The translations under genes and the position numbers were made by a program. DNA of 64,000 bases from Brevundimonas intermedia (lineage in GTDB: Bacteria > Pseudomonadota > Alphaproteobacteria > Caulobacterales > Caulobacteraceae), in NCBI RefSeq assembly GCF_004614235.1, contig NZ_SPVH01000006.1:124001-188000 (forward strand), written 5' to 3'. Numbering within the stretch: the first letter of the stretch is position 1; each line of letters begins with the position of its first letter. This document shows, in pieces, positions 63,690 to 64,000 of the stretch. The notes beneath the pieces were generated by a model that did not search any database, was not told where the DNA came from, and saw only the letters and a program-made list of their open reading frames with translations.

Positions 63690-64000
63690 TTACGCGGCCG
63701 GACGCGCAGCAGCCAGAGCCGCCTTCTGGCGTTCGACCTCGACGGCGCGAGCACGGTCCTGGGCAGCAAGCTCGTTCTCGATGCGGACCAGTTCTCGGTT
63801 CTTTTCGGCCGAGGCTTCCTCGCGCGAGACACCGTTGGGCCGGCCCGTGATCTGGGCGATGGAAATGGGCTGGGCGCAGATACGGCTCTCCATGTCGTAC
63901 CACTTGCCTGCCGCCTCGCAGCGCTTGCCCGGCGCGACCCAATAGTCCTGCAGGATGAAAATCCCCACGGTGGCGACGCCGAACAGGGCGAAGAAAATCA
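63690..64000 (-). CDS. membrane-anchored protein (5' end cut by window)
   Basis: The frame is open to the right edge with no stop, so the start is outside. Visible residues begin with a hydrophobic segment (IFFALFGVATVGIFIL), followed by DYWVAPGKRCEAAGKWYDMESRIC with two cysteines and then a charged coiled-coil-like tail (REEASAEKNRELVRIENELAAQDRAR and so on) ending in AARPAA. It is probably an inner-membrane protein with a short periplasmic domain. I do not recognise the family. Its stop is 3 bp from that of the adenosyltransferase gene. Confidence 0.7.
   Translation of the reverse strand, partial: IFFALFGVATVGIFILQDYWVAPGKRCEAAGKWYDMESRICAQPISIAQITGRPNGVSREEASAEKNRELVRIENELAAQDRARAVEVERQKAALAAARPAA

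Overview
The window looks like the replication-origin region of a GC-rich alphaproteobacterium of the Caulobacterales, most likely Brevundimonas or a close relative. This is inferred from gene content and order: a kinase-pyrophosphorylase (ppsR) diverges from hemE across a 450-bp gap carrying CtrA-like and DnaA-like sites, followed by hemH-hemJ, rho, mnmE-mnmG-rsmG-parA-parB, then holA-lptE-leuS, a CenR-type response regulator and an NtrZ-type periplasmic protein. Four parS sites lie between 30.0 and 34.4 kb.

Layout. 1-4.2 kb: rightward run of comF (cut by the window edge), grxC, a nitrilase-family amidase, DUF1178, an AraC-type regulator, a DUF6265-like secreted protein and a GNAT enzyme, meeting a small UrcA-like protein tail to tail. 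4.7-12.5 kb: typA, glnD, murJ, trpS, osmC. 12.5-17.3 kb: an accessory redox/metal block with an Rrf2 regulator plus thioredoxin-reductase-like flavoprotein, a dienelactone hydrolase, a YqjI-like PadR repressor plus YqjH-like ferric reductase, alkB and a small secreted protein. 17.5-21.6 kb: dnaK, dnaJ, dapB, with a sigma-32-like promoter before dnaK. 21.7-25.4 kb: leftward run ppsR-maf-aroE-coaE-dnaQ with overlapping junctions. 25.36-25.81 kb: predicted origin.

25.8-36.2 kb: haem genes, rho, tRNA-modification genes and the ParABS segregation system. 36.2-40.9 kb: leftward leuS-lptE-holA and a DUF3576 lipoprotein. 41.3-46.7 kb: ntrZ-like, thiE-like/yggS in opposite directions with overlapping start codons, cenR-like, yczE with its divergent MocR-type regulator, and xthA. 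46.9-51.3 kb: a secreted protein and a sugar-nucleotide/heptose group (Gfo/Idh/MocA dehydrogenase, DegT aminotransferase, AGE-family isomerase, GmhB-like phosphatase). 51.4-58.2 kb: alpha/beta hydrolase, a lone ABC ATPase, small membrane and zinc-finger proteins, gloA, a DUF6655-like lipoprotein and polA. 58.2-64 kb: a lone HsdR_N-type nuclease-like protein, an unknown 383-residue protein, a TonB-dependent receptor with a Fur-like site, a HIG1 protein, a cobalamin adenosyltransferase and a truncated membrane protein.

I saw no tRNA, rRNA, CRISPR array, insertion sequence or prophage. The strongest non-coding signals are the origin and the four parS sites, two of which lie inside the mnmG and parA reading frames. 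dnaA is absent from this window although it lies close to the origin in Caulobacter crescentus. Most neighbouring same-strand genes overlap or nearly touch, and most convergent pairs meet with only -4 to +7 bp between stop codons.
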